This document shows, one piece after another, positions 17,764 through 26,241 of a DNA stretch of 64,000 bases. Numbering within the stretch: position 1 is the first letter of the stretch; every line of letters begins with the position of its first letter. Source of the DNA: CAIVVT01 sp963823095. GTDB lineage: Bacteria; Acidobacteriota; Terriglobia; Bryobacterales; Bryobacteraceae. The translations under genes and the position numbers were made by a program. The stretch covers positions 124,001 through 188,000 of the forward strand of contig CAWGKI010000010.1 in the NCBI GenBank assembly GCA_963823095.1. The letters run 5' to 3'. Under the pieces are notes generated by a model. That model had not been told where the DNA came from. It searched no databases and saw only the letters and a program-made list of their open reading frames with translations.

Positions 17764-18305
17764 AGGCGAGACTGATCGAGCATTACACCAAGACGGTGGC
17801 CCCGGCCCTGACCAAGGAGTTCGGCTACACCAACGTCATGGCCATTCCACGGTTGGAGAAGATCACTCTGAACGTTGGTCTCGGCGAGGCGACTCAGAAC
17901 CCGAAGCTGGTGGATCCGGCCGTCAACGAGCTAAGTTCGATTGCCGGCCAGAAGCCGGTCGTCACGAAGGCCAAGAAATCCATCGCGGCGTTTAAGTTGC
18001 GCGAAAACATGAGCATCGGCTGCATGGTGACGCTACGCGGCAATCAGATGTACGAATTCCTGGACCGCCTGGTGAGTGTCGCTCTGCCGCGCGTCCGCGA
18101 CTTCCGGGGAGTTTCTAAGAAGAGCTTCGACGGACGCGGAAACTACACGCTGGGCGTGCGCGATCAGTTGATCTTCCCTGAGATCGACTACAGCAAAGTG
18201 GAAAAAGTGAAAGGCATGAACATCTGCATCACGACCACGGCTCGCACGGACGCGGAAGCCCTGGCCTTGCTGAAGCTGATGGGGATGCCATTCCGGCAGA
18301 ACTAG
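17760..18305 (+). CDS. rplE: 50S ribosomal protein L5
   Basis: 5S rRNA-binding central-protuberance protein, 181 residues. Motifs include NVMAIPRLEKITLNVGLGEA, GQKPVVTKAKKSIAAFKLR, and GRGNYTLGVRDQLIFPEIDY. Begins the spc-type set; AAAAGAG precedes ATG 17760. Confidence 0.98.
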   Translation: MKARLIEHYTKTVAPALTKEFGYTNVMAIPRLEKITLNVGLGEATQNPKLVDPAVNELSSIAGQKPVVTKAKKSIAAFKLRENMSIGCMVTLRGNQMYEFLDRLVSVALPRVRDFRGVSKKSFDGRGNYTLGVRDQLIFPEIDYSKVEKVKGMNICITTTARTDAEALALLKLMGMPFRQN

Positions 18306-18332
18306 CCGCGGGAAGAACGGAGCAGAACAAGA

Positions 18333-18521
18333 ATGTCGACGACGGCAAAATACGCCAAGGATATCCTGAAGACGCCCAAATACGCGGTTCGGCACCGTAA
18401 CCGCTGTTTGCGCTGCGGCCGCTCCCGCGCCTACATGCGGAAGTTCAAGCTGTGCCGCATCTGCTTCCGGCAACTGGCGCTGCTCGGTGAATTGCCCGGC
18501 GTAACGAAATCGAGCTGGTAG
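18333..18521 (+). CDS. rpsN: 30S ribosomal protein S14, zinc-ribbon type (Z)
   Basis: 62-residue short form with four Cys in two CxxC pairs (C25, C28, C41, C44) around GRSRAYMRKFKL, the zinc-binding S14 class. The C-terminus ELPGVTKSSW is the family consensus. Because it is the zinc-dependent form, a zinc-independent paralogue may exist elsewhere; none is in this window. Confidence 0.98.
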   Translation: MSTTAKYAKDILKTPKYAVRHRNRCLRCGRSRAYMRKFKLCRICFRQLALLGELPGVTKSSW

Positions 18522-18569
18522 GGGCACCCCTCCGGCGATGAGAGAGAAAAGGAGCGAAGGCGGAGAAAA

Positions 18570-18965
18570 ATGATTTCTGACCCCATCGCAGATATGTTGA
18601 CCCGAGTCCGGAATGCCTTGAAGGCCCGGTTTCAAAAGGTCGATGTCCCGGCTTCGAAGCTGAAGACCGAGCTGGCGCGCATTCTTAAAGACGAGGGTTA
18701 CATCCTCAACTACAAGATCGTGGACGACGGCAACCACAAGGCGATCCGTGTGTACCTGAAGTACACGGCGGCGAATGCCCCCGTGATCTCGCACATCGAA
18801 CGCGTTTCGCGTCCGGGGTGCCGCGTGTATGTCGGTTCCACGGAGATCCCAAAGGTTCTCGGCGGACTCGGCGTCAATATTTTGACCACGCCCAAGGGAG
18901 TGATGACGGGCAAGAGTGCCCGCAAGGAGGGTGTCGGCGGCGAGTTGCTCTGTCAGCTCTGGTAA
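18570..18965 (+). CDS. rpsH: 30S ribosomal protein S8
   Basis: Primary 16S rRNA binder, 131 residues. Starts MISDPIADMLTRVRNAL; the C-terminal part shows VSRPGCRVYVG and TTPKGVMTGKSARKEGVGGE ending in CQLW. In enterobacteria S8 represses the spc operon; not testable here. Follows rpsN by 48 bases. Confidence 0.98.
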   Translation: MISDPIADMLTRVRNALKARFQKVDVPASKLKTELARILKDEGYILNYKIVDDGNHKAIRVYLKYTAANAPVISHIERVSRPGCRVYVGSTEIPKVLGGLGVNILTTPKGVMTGKSARKEGVGGELLCQLW

Positions 18966-19058
18966 GACCTGGCGATCGACGCGACGTGCGGCCCGTTCCC
19001 GTCTGGAAATGGCACAGGCTTGGAAGAGCCTGGAAAGCGGACTGGAGAATTCTCGAAA

Positions 19059-19595
19059 ATGTCTAGAGTAGGCAAAAAACCGATTCCGCTGCCCCGCGGT
19101 GTGAAGATCACCGTTGGCGAGCAGCTCCTGGTCGAAGGACCCAAGGGCAAGTTGACCGTTCCGCTCCCGCAGGGCATCCGCGTGGAGATGGTGGACTCAA
19201 CCATGGAGATCAAGCGCGAAAACGACAGTTTCCGCGCACTGCATGGCTTGACCCGGGCCCTGGCAGCCAATGCAGTCACTGGTGTCAGCGCCGGATTCAC
19301 CCGCGAGTTGGACATTGTCGGTATCGGTTATCGCGCCGAGACCAAGGGAAACGTCGTCAGCTTCGCTCTTGGATACTCCCATCCGATCGAGTTCGCTCTG
19401 CCGAAGGGCGTCGAGTGCAAAATCGATAAGATGACCCACCTCGTGCTCACCTGCAACGACAAGCAGTTGCTGGGCCAGATCGCAGCCGACATTCGTGCGC
19501 TGCGTCCGCCGGAACCCTACAAGCAGAAGGGCATCCGGTACGTGGGCGAAGTGCTGCGCAAGAAGGTCGGCAAGACCGGCGCAAGCGGCAAGTAG
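19059..19595 (+). CDS. rplF: 50S ribosomal protein L6
   Basis: Two-domain protein near the factor-binding site, 178 residues from ATG 19059 (MSRVGKKPIPLPRGVKI). The frame is open upstream to 19020, but the family N-terminus fixes the start. GFTRELDIVGIGYRAE and the C-terminal PEPYKQKGIRYVGEVLRKK are diagnostic. Confidence 0.97.
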   Translation: MSRVGKKPIPLPRGVKITVGEQLLVEGPKGKLTVPLPQGIRVEMVDSTMEIKRENDSFRALHGLTRALAANAVTGVSAGFTRELDIVGIGYRAETKGNVVSFALGYSHPIEFALPKGVECKIDKMTHLVLTCNDKQLLGQIAADIRALRPPEPYKQKGIRYVGEVLRKKVGKTGASGK

Positions 19596-19615
19596 GGCGG
19601 GGAGGAATTTGAAAA

Positions 19616-19975
19616 ATGAAGCACACGATTGACAAAGATTCCCGCCGGCTGAGGATTCACGTCCGCATTCGTCGTGCGGTCAAGGGTTCCAGCGAGCGCC
19701 CGAGACTGGCGATATTCCGCAGCTTGAAGCACATCTACGCGCAGGTGATCGACGACCGCGCCGGCTGCACCGTAGTTTCCGCGTCGAGTAATGAAAAAGA
19801 CGCAGCGATCAACGGCGGAAATCTCGCCGGAGCGAAAGCGATCGGAAAGCTTGTCGCGGAGCGGGCGATCGCCGGAGGCGTTAAGAAAGTAGTGTTCGAC
19901 CGTGGCGGCTACCTCTACCACGGGCGGATTAAGGCGCTGGCAGAAGCCGCGCGTGAAGCCGGACTGGAGTTCTAA
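19616..19975 (+). CDS. rplR: 50S ribosomal protein L18
   Basis: 5S rRNA-binding protein, 119 residues. RLRIHVRIRRAVKGSSERPR, FRSLKHIYAQVIDDRAG and the C-terminal VVFDRGGYLYHGRIKALAEA match the family. GGGGAGGAA precedes the ATG; rpsE begins four bases after its stop. Confidence 0.97.
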   Translation: MKHTIDKDSRRLRIHVRIRRAVKGSSERPRLAIFRSLKHIYAQVIDDRAGCTVVSASSNEKDAAINGGNLAGAKAIGKLVAERAIAGGVKKVVFDRGGYLYHGRIKALAEAAREAGLEF

Positions 19976-19979
19976 GAAC

Positions 19980-20492
19980 ATGGCAGCCGTTCCGCACAAG
20001 AAAATCGACCCGAAGACGTTCAACCTGAAAGAACAGGTCGTCGCCATCAACCGCGTCACCAAGGTGGTGAAGGGCGGCAAAAACATGAGCTTCTCCGCCC
20101 TGGTTGTCATCGGCGATCCAGAGCAGAGAGTAGTCGGCTTCGGCACGGGCAAGGCCAAGGAAGTTCCGGCCGCTATCAAAAAGGGCATTGAGTCGGCGAA
20201 GAAGAATCTGCACCACGTTCATACTTTGGGGAATACGATTCCTCATCAGGTGCTCGGCCGCTTCGGCGCGGGCCTGGTGTTGCTCAAGCCGGCTCCCGAA
20301 GGAACCGGAGTCATCGCCGGCGGACCGGTGCGCGCCGTCATTCAGGCCGCGGGGATCAACAACGTCCTGACCAAGTCAATCGGTACCACCAACCCGCACA
20401 ACGTGGTGAAGGCCACCATCGCGGCGCTGGACGAACTGCGCGACCGTGCGCAAGTCGCCGAGCTGCGCGGCCTGGCTGTGGAGAACCTGTAA
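19980..20492 (+). CDS. rpsE: 30S ribosomal protein S5
   Basis: Decoding-fidelity protein, 170 residues from ATG 19980. The S5 N-domain reads LKEQVVAINRVTKVVKGGKN followed by MSFSALVVIGD; the C-domain includes GPVRAVIQAAGINNVLTKS. About ten residues precede the domain. rpmD starts three bases after its stop. Confidence 0.97.
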   Translation: MAAVPHKKIDPKTFNLKEQVVAINRVTKVVKGGKNMSFSALVVIGDPEQRVVGFGTGKAKEVPAAIKKGIESAKKNLHHVHTLGNTIPHQVLGRFGAGLVLLKPAPEGTGVIAGGPVRAVIQAAGINNVLTKSIGTTNPHNVVKATIAALDELRDRAQVAELRGLAVENL

Positions 20493-20494
20493 TC

Positions 20495-20683
20495 ATGACG
20501 GAGCAAAAAACCATCAAGATCCAGCTCTGGTCGAGTCCGATCGGCTCGCCCGATAAGCTTCGCCGCATCGTGAAGGGGCTCGGCCTGAGAAAGATCAATC
20601 AGGTTGTGGTTAAGCCGGACACGGCGGGTTTCCGTGGCATGGTGACAAAGATCCCTCACCTGCTGAAACTGGTCACTGAGTAG
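20495..20683 (+). CDS. rpmD: 50S ribosomal protein L30
   Basis: 62-residue ferredoxin-like fold protein: IKIQLWSSPIGSPDKLRRI, VKGLGLRKINQVVV and FRGMVTKIPHLLKL are typical. The position between rpsE and rplO is the standard one. Confidence 0.95.
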   Translation: MTEQKTIKIQLWSSPIGSPDKLRRIVKGLGLRKINQVVVKPDTAGFRGMVTKIPHLLKLVTE

Positions 20684-20714
20684 ATAAAGATTTTCGACCG
20701 ATAGAGGGCACAAG

Positions 20715-21209
20715 ATGGACCTCAGTAATCTAAAACCGCCGGCCGGCCAAGTGAAGACGCAGCGTCGCATTGGCCGCGGTATGGGCTCCGGGCGCGGCAA
20801 GTATTCGGGCCGCGGCGCAAAGGGACAGAAGTCGATCAGCGGCTATTCGCACATGCGCGGCTTTGAAGGCGGCCAGATGCCGCTGCACCGCCGCATGCCC
20901 AAGCGTGGTTTCACCAACGCAATGTTCAAGAAGCACTTCGCTATCGTGAACGTTGCAACTCTGGAGAAGCTGGAAGGCGACTCGTTCAGTCCTGATATTT
21001 TGCTTGAGTTGGGCGTGATCAATAAGCTCGGAGACGGGCTGAAGATCCTGGCCAATGGCGACTTGCAGCGAGCGATTCATATTACGGCGCACTGCTTCTC
21101 CAAGACAGCGGAAGAGAAGATCAAGGCGGCCGGCGGCAGCGTTACGGTGATCGAAGTCAAGAAGACAGCGATCGCCATGGCGGACGAAGCCAAGAAGAAG
21201 AAGAAATAG
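20715..21209 (+). CDS. rplO: 50S ribosomal protein L15
   Basis: Late-assembly protein, 164 residues. The Gly/Arg-rich N-terminus is RRIGRGMGSGRGKYSGRGAK followed by GQKSISGYSHMRGFEGGQMP; the C-terminal fold includes the segment ending in GGSVTVIEVKK. A Lys tail closes the protein. Followed after 60 bases by secY. Confidence 0.97.
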   Translation: MDLSNLKPPAGQVKTQRRIGRGMGSGRGKYSGRGAKGQKSISGYSHMRGFEGGQMPLHRRMPKRGFTNAMFKKHFAIVNVATLEKLEGDSFSPDILLELGVINKLGDGLKILANGDLQRAIHITAHCFSKTAEEKIKAAGGSVTVIEVKKTAIAMADEAKKKKK

Positions 21210-21269
21210 CCTCTTCGTCGGACGGAGAATAGCGGATAGGGCCCTCACCTTCGGGCAAGGGCAACGGTT

Positions 21270-22682
21270 TTGAAGTTCATGCAGAAATTCTTCGAAGCTC
21301 TGGCCAATGTGTTCCGCGTAGCGGAACTCCGGAACCGCGTGCTCTTCACGCTGGGTCTGCTCGCTGTTTACCGTCTTGGCGCCGTGGTGCCGATTCCGGG
21401 CGTCGATGCGATCCGGTTCGAAGAGTTCTTCCAGCGCAACTCCGGCAGCTTATTCGGCTTTCTCGATATGTTCAGCGGCGGTCAGTTCCGCCGTTTGACG
21501 GTCTTCGCCTTGGGCATCATGCCCTACATTACGGCGTCCATCGTCTTGCAGTTGTTGACCGTTGTCGTCCCGACACTCGAAAAACTGCAGAAAGAGGGAG
21601 AACTCGGGCGGCGCAAGATCACGCAGTGGACTCGCTACCTGACCATCTTCCTGTCGATCATGCAGTCGTTGTTCATCGCGACAGCCCTGCAGCGTCAGGG
21701 CAGTTTCGTGCTGAATCCCGGCATTGGCTTCGTTTTGGAGACCATCGTCACCCTCACGACGGGCACGGCCTTCATCATGTGGCTCGGCGAGCAGATCACT
21801 GAGCGCGGCATCGGCAACGGTATGTCGCTGATCATCTTCGCCGGCATCGTGGCCGGCTTACCCTCCGCGGTCGTACAGATCTACCGCAACACTTTTGTCA
21901 CTGGCCAGTGGAATCCGTTGCAGATGATCGTGATCATCGCGGTCATGATCCTGGTCGTGGCCTTCATCGTATTGGTGGAGCGCGGAGAACGGCGCATCCC
22001 GGTGCAGTATGCCAAGCGCGTGGTGGGGCGGCGCATGATGGGCGGTCAGTCCACGCACATGCCGCTCAAGGTGAATGCGGGCGGCGTGATCCCGGTGATT
22101 TTCGCGTCTTCGCTGCTGGCCTTTCCGATGACGGCGCTTAACATTCCGGCTGTGGCGAACAGCAAGTGGATTTCGAACATGTTGCGGGCGATGGGTTCCG
22201 GCGAGCCTCTCTACGTGATCACATTCATCGCGCTGATCGTCTTCTTCTCGTTCTTCTACGTTTCCATCATCTTTAATCCCAACGAGGCGGCCGACAATAT
22301 GCGCCGCTACGGTGGTTTCATTCCGGGCATCCGCCCGGGCAAGAACACCGCCGACTACATGAATACGATTCTGAGCCGCATCACGGTTGTGGGCGGCCTG
22401 TACCTGGCGATTTTGTCGATCATTCCGCAGATCATGATCGGCGGCATCAAACTGCAGCACCTTCCTCCGATGGTGCTCGGCAATTGGATTGACGCCCATT
22501 TCCCCAGATTCCTGCTGGACGGCCTCGGCGTGACCTTTTACTTCGGCGGCACCTCGCTGCTGATTGTGGTCGGCGTGGCGATGGACACGGTGAATCAGGT
22601 CGAGGCGCAACTGATCATGCGTCACTATGAAGGGTTTACACCACGCGCCGGGCGCATCCGCGGCCGCCGAAGTGCGAGCTAA
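21270..22682 (+). CDS. secY: Preprotein translocase channel subunit SecY
   Basis: Inner-membrane channel of the Sec system, 470 residues with ten predicted membrane helices. LRNRVLFTLGLLAVYRLGA, PGVDAIRFEEFF, GIMPYITASIVLQLL and the C-terminal loop TPRAGRIRGRR are recognisable. TTG 21270 has a purine-rich GGGCAAGGG upstream; an in-frame ATG at 21279 is an alternative. Standard place at the end of the spc set, before adk and map. Confidence 0.97.
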   Translation: MKFMQKFFEALANVFRVAELRNRVLFTLGLLAVYRLGAVVPIPGVDAIRFEEFFQRNSGSLFGFLDMFSGGQFRRLTVFALGIMPYITASIVLQLLTVVVPTLEKLQKEGELGRRKITQWTRYLTIFLSIMQSLFIATALQRQGSFVLNPGIGFVLETIVTLTTGTAFIMWLGEQITERGIGNGMSLIIFAGIVAGLPSAVVQIYRNTFVTGQWNPLQMIVIIAVMILVVAFIVLVERGERRIPVQYAKRVVGRRMMGGQSTHMPLKVNAGGVIPVIFASSLLAFPMTALNIPAVANSKWISNMLRAMGSGEPLYVITFIALIVFFSFFYVSIIFNPNEAADNMRRYGGFIPGIRPGKNTADYMNTILSRITVVGGLYLAILSIIPQIMIGGIKLQHLPPMVLGNWIDAHFPRFLLDGLGVTFYFGGTSLLIVVGVAMDTVNQVEAQLIMRHYEGFTPRAGRIRGRRSAS

Positions 22683-22748
22683 CGGGTAGAACGAGACCAA
22701 CTCTCGCAGGAATTCCGGCGAGACGGTGGGGTAGGGTCCGGAGAACTT

Positions 22749-23435
22749 TTGGAAAACGAACTGCAAGCGGGCAGGGGCGGCGCGCCGGCCATAGTCATTT
22801 TCGGTTCCCCTGGATCCGGCAAGGGCACGCAGGCGAAGTTGCTTCGGGATCTGCTCAAGATTCCGCATATTTCCACTGGGGATATGTTGCGAGAGCGGGC
22901 GGCAGGTGGTTCCGTGCTGAAAGCCGACGTCGAGAGCCGGATGCACGCCGGCCTGCTGGTACAGGACGAATTGGTGGACAGGCTGGTAGAAGCCCGGCTC
23001 CAGGAGCCCGATTGCGCGGCGGGAGCGATCCTCGACGGGTATCCTAGAACCGTCGAGCAGGCTCGGAGCTTGGATGCGATGCTCCAGCGGTTTGGGATGA
23101 GCCAGTTGGTGATCCACTTGAAAGTGGATTACACTAAAGTTATTGTGCGGATTGCGGGCCGCAGGCAGTGTACACGTTGTGGCACTCTGTACAATCTGGT
23201 CGCTAATCCCCCGAAAGAGCCCGGGATCTGTGATCTTGACGGGCAACCGCTCGTGATCCGGGACGACGACCGGGAGAGCGTGGTGCGTGAGCGGCTGGAG
23301 ACATACGAGAAACAGACACGCCCAGTGCTGGAGTTCCTCGCCGCGTCCGGCCGGAAGATCTGCGAGGTGGATGGCGACAACGCCTCACCGGCAGAGGTGC
23401 TGGAGCGGATTCGCGATTGTATGGTTTTGCGATGA
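22749..23435 (+). CDS. adk: Adenylate kinase, zinc-binding LID type
   Basis: Makes ADP from ATP and AMP. 228 residues; P-loop GSPGSGKGTQ at 19-28, AMP-binding HISTGDMLR, LID domain with C141, C144, C161 and D164 placed as a zinc site (CxxC with CxxD). Start TTG 22749 with GGAG upstream; the first 13 residues precede the fold. The stop overlaps the map start (ATGA). Confidence 0.96.
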   Translation: MENELQAGRGGAPAIVIFGSPGSGKGTQAKLLRDLLKIPHISTGDMLRERAAGGSVLKADVESRMHAGLLVQDELVDRLVEARLQEPDCAAGAILDGYPRTVEQARSLDAMLQRFGMSQLVIHLKVDYTKVIVRIAGRRQCTRCGTLYNLVANPPKEPGICDLDGQPLVIRDDDRESVVRERLETYEKQTRPVLEFLAASGRKICEVDGDNASPAEVLERIRDCMVLR

Positions 23436-24202
23436 TTGTTCGAAAAAGCCCCGCTGAGTTGGAGAAGATGCAACGGGCGGGCCTTCTGGTTTGGAAGATT
23501 CTTCAGGAGCTCAAGGGATTGGTTCGACCCGGTGTGACCACCTTGGATCTGGAGACGGTGGCCGAGCGAATGATGTCGGATGCGGGCGCCCGGTCGGCGT
23601 TTAAAGGTTATCCGGGGCCGGCGGGCGGTACGAAGTTCCCCTTCGTCCTGTGCACTTCGGTAAACGACGAGGTGGTCCACGGGATGCCCTCTCAGAAGCG
23701 AATTCTCAAAGAAGGGGATATCGTTTCTATCGACACCGGGGTTGAGCTCGATGGCTACTACGGCGATTCGGCGTTGACGGTGCCCGTGGGAGAAGTCAGC
23801 GAACAGGTGCGGAAGCTGATGGAAGTGACGAAGTCGTCGCTGGAGTTGGCGATCGATCAGATGCGCCTGGGGAATCGGTTGTTCGACGTTTGCGGAGCGG
23901 TTGAGAGGCATGTGACCTCCAACGGGTTCACGATTGTGCGTGAATACGTGGGGCACGGAATCGGTACTTCGCTCCATGAGGATCCGCAGGTGCCCAATTA
24001 TGTGGACCGGCGCAGTGAGAATCCTCGCTTGAAGGAGGGGATGGTCCTGGCGATTGAGCCGATGGTGAACGCAGGACGTCCCGAGACCAAGGTGCTGTCC
24101 GACCGGTGGACGGCCGTGACAAAGGACGGCAGCTACGCGGCTCATTTTGAGCACGTGGTTGCGGTCACTGAAAACGGTCCGTGGGTTTTGACGCGGCCCT
24201 GA
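23432..24202 (+). CDS. map: Methionine aminopeptidase, type I
   Basis: Removes N-terminal Met from nascent proteins. 256 residues from ATG 23432 (MIVRKSPAELEKMQRAG), overlapping the adk stop. Metal ligands are seen in DTGVELDGYYGDSALTV (two Asp), GHGIGTSLHEDPQVPNY (His), AIEPMVN (Glu) and HFEHVVAVTE (Glu). No N-terminal zinc-finger extension, so type Ia. Confidence 0.96.
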   Translation: MIVRKSPAELEKMQRAGLLVWKILQELKGLVRPGVTTLDLETVAERMMSDAGARSAFKGYPGPAGGTKFPFVLCTSVNDEVVHGMPSQKRILKEGDIVSIDTGVELDGYYGDSALTVPVGEVSEQVRKLMEVTKSSLELAIDQMRLGNRLFDVCGAVERHVTSNGFTIVREYVGHGIGTSLHEDPQVPNYVDRRSENPRLKEGMVLAIEPMVNAGRPETKVLSDRWTAVTKDGSYAAHFEHVVAVTENGPWVLTRP

Positions 24203-24249
24203 GCCGCGTGTGCTAATCGATGCCAGCCGACCCGAGGCCAGAACGTGAA

Positions 24250-24459
24250 ATGGTACCGGAACGAGCGGTGGTGGTAGAGATTCTTCCGAGTCTTGCCTAC
24301 CGTCTGGAAGTGGAAGGAAGCCGGGCTGAAGTGATTGCGCACCCGGGCAAAGCGGCCAGCAGGAATTTTGTGCGGCTGCGCTTGAACGATAAGGTGTTGG
24401 TGGAGCGAACCGTTGAGGATCCTCGCCGGGGCCGGATCGTTAAAGTGTTGCAGAGCTGA
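24250..24459 (+). CDS. infA: Translation initiation factor IF-1 (divergent)
   Basis: S1-like OB fold of about 69 residues: VVVEILPSLAYRLEVEG, then AEVIAHPGKAASRNFVRL, DKVLVE and RGRIVKVLQS follow the IF-1 pattern with lower conservation than usual (for example HPGK instead of HISGK). ATG 24250 gives family length and has GAGG twelve bases upstream; an in-frame ATG at 24220 would add ten residues. The position between map and rpmJ is the classic infA place. Confidence 0.85.
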   Translation: MVPERAVVVEILPSLAYRLEVEGSRAEVIAHPGKAASRNFVRLRLNDKVLVERTVEDPRRGRIVKVLQS

Positions 24460-24490
24460 GAGAATCTAAGTTTCGAGGAAGGGCCTTTCG

Positions 24491-24604
24491 ATGAAAGTCA
24501 GGGCGTCTGTCAAAAAGATTTGTGATAAGTGCAAGATCGTCCACCGCGAGGGCGTGGTGCGCGTGATCTGCAGCAACCCGAAGCATAAACAGCGGCAAGG
24601 GTAG
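24491..24604 (+). CDS. rpmJ: 50S ribosomal protein L36, zinc type
   Basis: 37 residues, MKVRASVKKICDKCKIVHRE and so on, with zinc ligands C11, C14, C27 and H32, the C+ form. Ends KHKQRQG. Starts at ATG 24491, 31 bases after infA; rpsM follows 13 bases later. Confidence 0.97.
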   Translation: MKVRASVKKICDKCKIVHREGVVRVICSNPKHKQRQG

Positions 24605-24617
24605 GAGAGAGAACTCG

Positions 24618-24998
24618 ATGGCGCGTATCGCAGGTGTGGATCTTCCGGCTCGCAAGCGGGCTGAAATCGGTCTGACGTACATTTACGGAATCGGCCGCAC
24701 GCGGTCCAAGTCGATCTTGTTCCGCTCGGGCATCGATTTTAACAAAAAGATTGCGGATCTCACGGAAGAAGAAGTGAGCAAGATCCGTCAGATTCTTGAG
24801 GACGAGGGCGCGGTGGAAGGCGATCTCCGCAAGGAAGTATCGCTCAACGTCAAGCGGCTCATCGAAATGGGCTCCTATCGCGGTCTTCGGCACCGCCGGG
24901 GCTTGCCGGTTCGCGGCCAGCGGACGCATACCAACTCCCGTACCCGCAAAGGCCCGCGCCGCGGCACGGTTGCCAACAAGAAAAAGGTCGGCAAGTAA
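24618..24998 (+). CDS. rpsM: 30S ribosomal protein S13
   Basis: Head protein bridging to the 50S subunit, 126 residues. MARIAGVDLPARKRAEIGLT, YIYGIGRTRSKSIL, GSYRGLRHRRGLPVRGQRT and THTNSRTRKGPRR are diagnostic. GGAGAGAG precedes the ATG. First gene of the alpha-type set. Confidence 0.98.
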   Translation: MARIAGVDLPARKRAEIGLTYIYGIGRTRSKSILFRSGIDFNKKIADLTEEEVSKIRQILEDEGAVEGDLRKEVSLNVKRLIEMGSYRGLRHRRGLPVRGQRTHTNSRTRKGPRRGTVANKKKVGK

Positions 24999-25025
24999 GC
25001 CCGGCGAAGTAAAGGTTATAGCGAC

Positions 25026-25436
25026 ATGGCGAAAGCTCCGGCAAAAGGCAGCAAGAAAAAGTCCTTCAAGAAGAAGGAAAAGAAGAACATCCCAGTCGGT
25101 CTGGTGCATGTTCAAGCGACTTTCAACAACACCATCATTACGATCACCGACTCGATCGGTAACGTTTTGAGCTGGTCGAGCTCCGGCTCTCTGGGTTTCC
25201 GCGGATCGCGCAAAGGCACTCCGTTCGCCGCTCAGCAAGCCGCGTTGACGGCCGCCACGAAGGCGAAGGAAGCGGCGAGCCTCCGGCAGGTGGACGTTCG
25301 CGTCTCCGGGCCCGGCTCGGGCCGCGAATCCGCCATTCGCGCGCTGGCCACCGCCGGCATCGAAGTCAAGTCGATCCGCGACGTCACCCCGATTCCTCAC
25401 AACGGTTGCCGTCCGCCCAAGCGTCGCCGCGTTTGA
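25026..25436 (+). CDS. rpsK: 30S ribosomal protein S11
   Basis: Platform protein at the mRNA exit, 136 residues with a Lys-rich N-terminus. GLVHVQATFNNTIITITDS, GFRGSRKGTPFAAQQAA and the C-terminal TPIPHNGCRPPKRRRV are the family hallmarks. The following 161 bases to rpsD hold only a dubious 35-codon frame (25440-25547) without a Shine-Dalgarno sequence. Confidence 0.98.
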   Translation: MAKAPAKGSKKKSFKKKEKKNIPVGLVHVQATFNNTIITITDSIGNVLSWSSSGSLGFRGSRKGTPFAAQQAALTAATKAKEAASLRQVDVRVSGPGSGRESAIRALATAGIEVKSIRDVTPIPHNGCRPPKRRRV

Positions 25437-25597
25437 GAAATGTACCTCGCCGGACTCCAGCAATGGCTCTCCGGCGCCTCTGCCTGGTTCTTGCCGAACC
25501 TGCAGGATTGTTGGAAGCAGGACGAAGGCCGGACGATCCGGCCGTAAACTGCACCTCACTCCGCCATGACCGGCGGTGTAAGTCGAAGGAGGTCTGA

Positions 25598-26230
25598 TTG
25601 GCACGTTATATCGGCCCAGTTTGCCGGCTCTGCCGGCGAGAGGGCATGAAGCTCTTCTTGAAGGGAACGCGTTGCTTTAGCGATAAGTGCGCGATCGAAA
25701 AGAGAAATTTTCCCCCAGGCCAGCATGGTAAGGACCGCAAGCCCAAGATTGTGGGCTATGGCCTCCAACTGCGCGAAAAGCAGAAGGCGAAGCGTTATTA
25801 CAGCGTAGGCGAAGTCCAGTTCCGCAATGTCTTTGAGAAGGCCTCCAAGCAGAAGGGCGTCACCGGCGAGAACCTGCTCGGAATGTTGGAGCGCCGCCTC
25901 GACAACATCATTCACCGCATTGGATTCGGAGCCAGCCGGGCCATGGCCCGCCAGTTGGTTCGCCACGGTCACATCGCAGTGAACGGCAAGAAGGTGAACA
26001 TCCCTTCGTATCTCGTGCGCCCCAATGATGTCGTTGAAGTACGCGAAAAGAGCCGTACCAACGCAGCCGTGTCCGGCTCGTTGGATTCGACCGCGCACCT
26101 GCCAGCGCCCAATTGGATTGAGGTGGATCGCGAGAATTTGAAAGCCCGAATCCTCGCCAATCCGAAGCGCTCGGACCTCGTGCAGATCAAGCTGGATGAA
26201 CAACTGATCGTCGAGCTGTACTCGAAGTAA
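25598..26230 (+). CDS. rpsD: 30S ribosomal protein S4, zinc type
   Basis: Primary assembly protein, 210 residues. TTG 25598 is well supported by AAGGAGGT at 25587-25593. MARYIGPVCRLCRREGMKLF carries C9 and C12, with C26 and C31 completing a zinc site. The S4 RNA-binding domain includes ERRLDNIIHRIGFGAS and ARQLVRHGHIAVNGKKVNIP. Confidence 0.97.
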   Translation: MARYIGPVCRLCRREGMKLFLKGTRCFSDKCAIEKRNFPPGQHGKDRKPKIVGYGLQLREKQKAKRYYSVGEVQFRNVFEKASKQKGVTGENLLGMLERRLDNIIHRIGFGASRAMARQLVRHGHIAVNGKKVNIPSYLVRPNDVVEVREKSRTNAAVSGSLDSTAHLPAPNWIEVDRENLKARILANPKRSDLVQIKLDEQLIVELYSK

Positions 26231-26241
26231 AGGAGCGAGCG

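Noticed and set aside
25440..25547. 35-codon frame between rpsK and rpsD
   Set aside because: No Shine-Dalgarno sequence and no overlap or family match.
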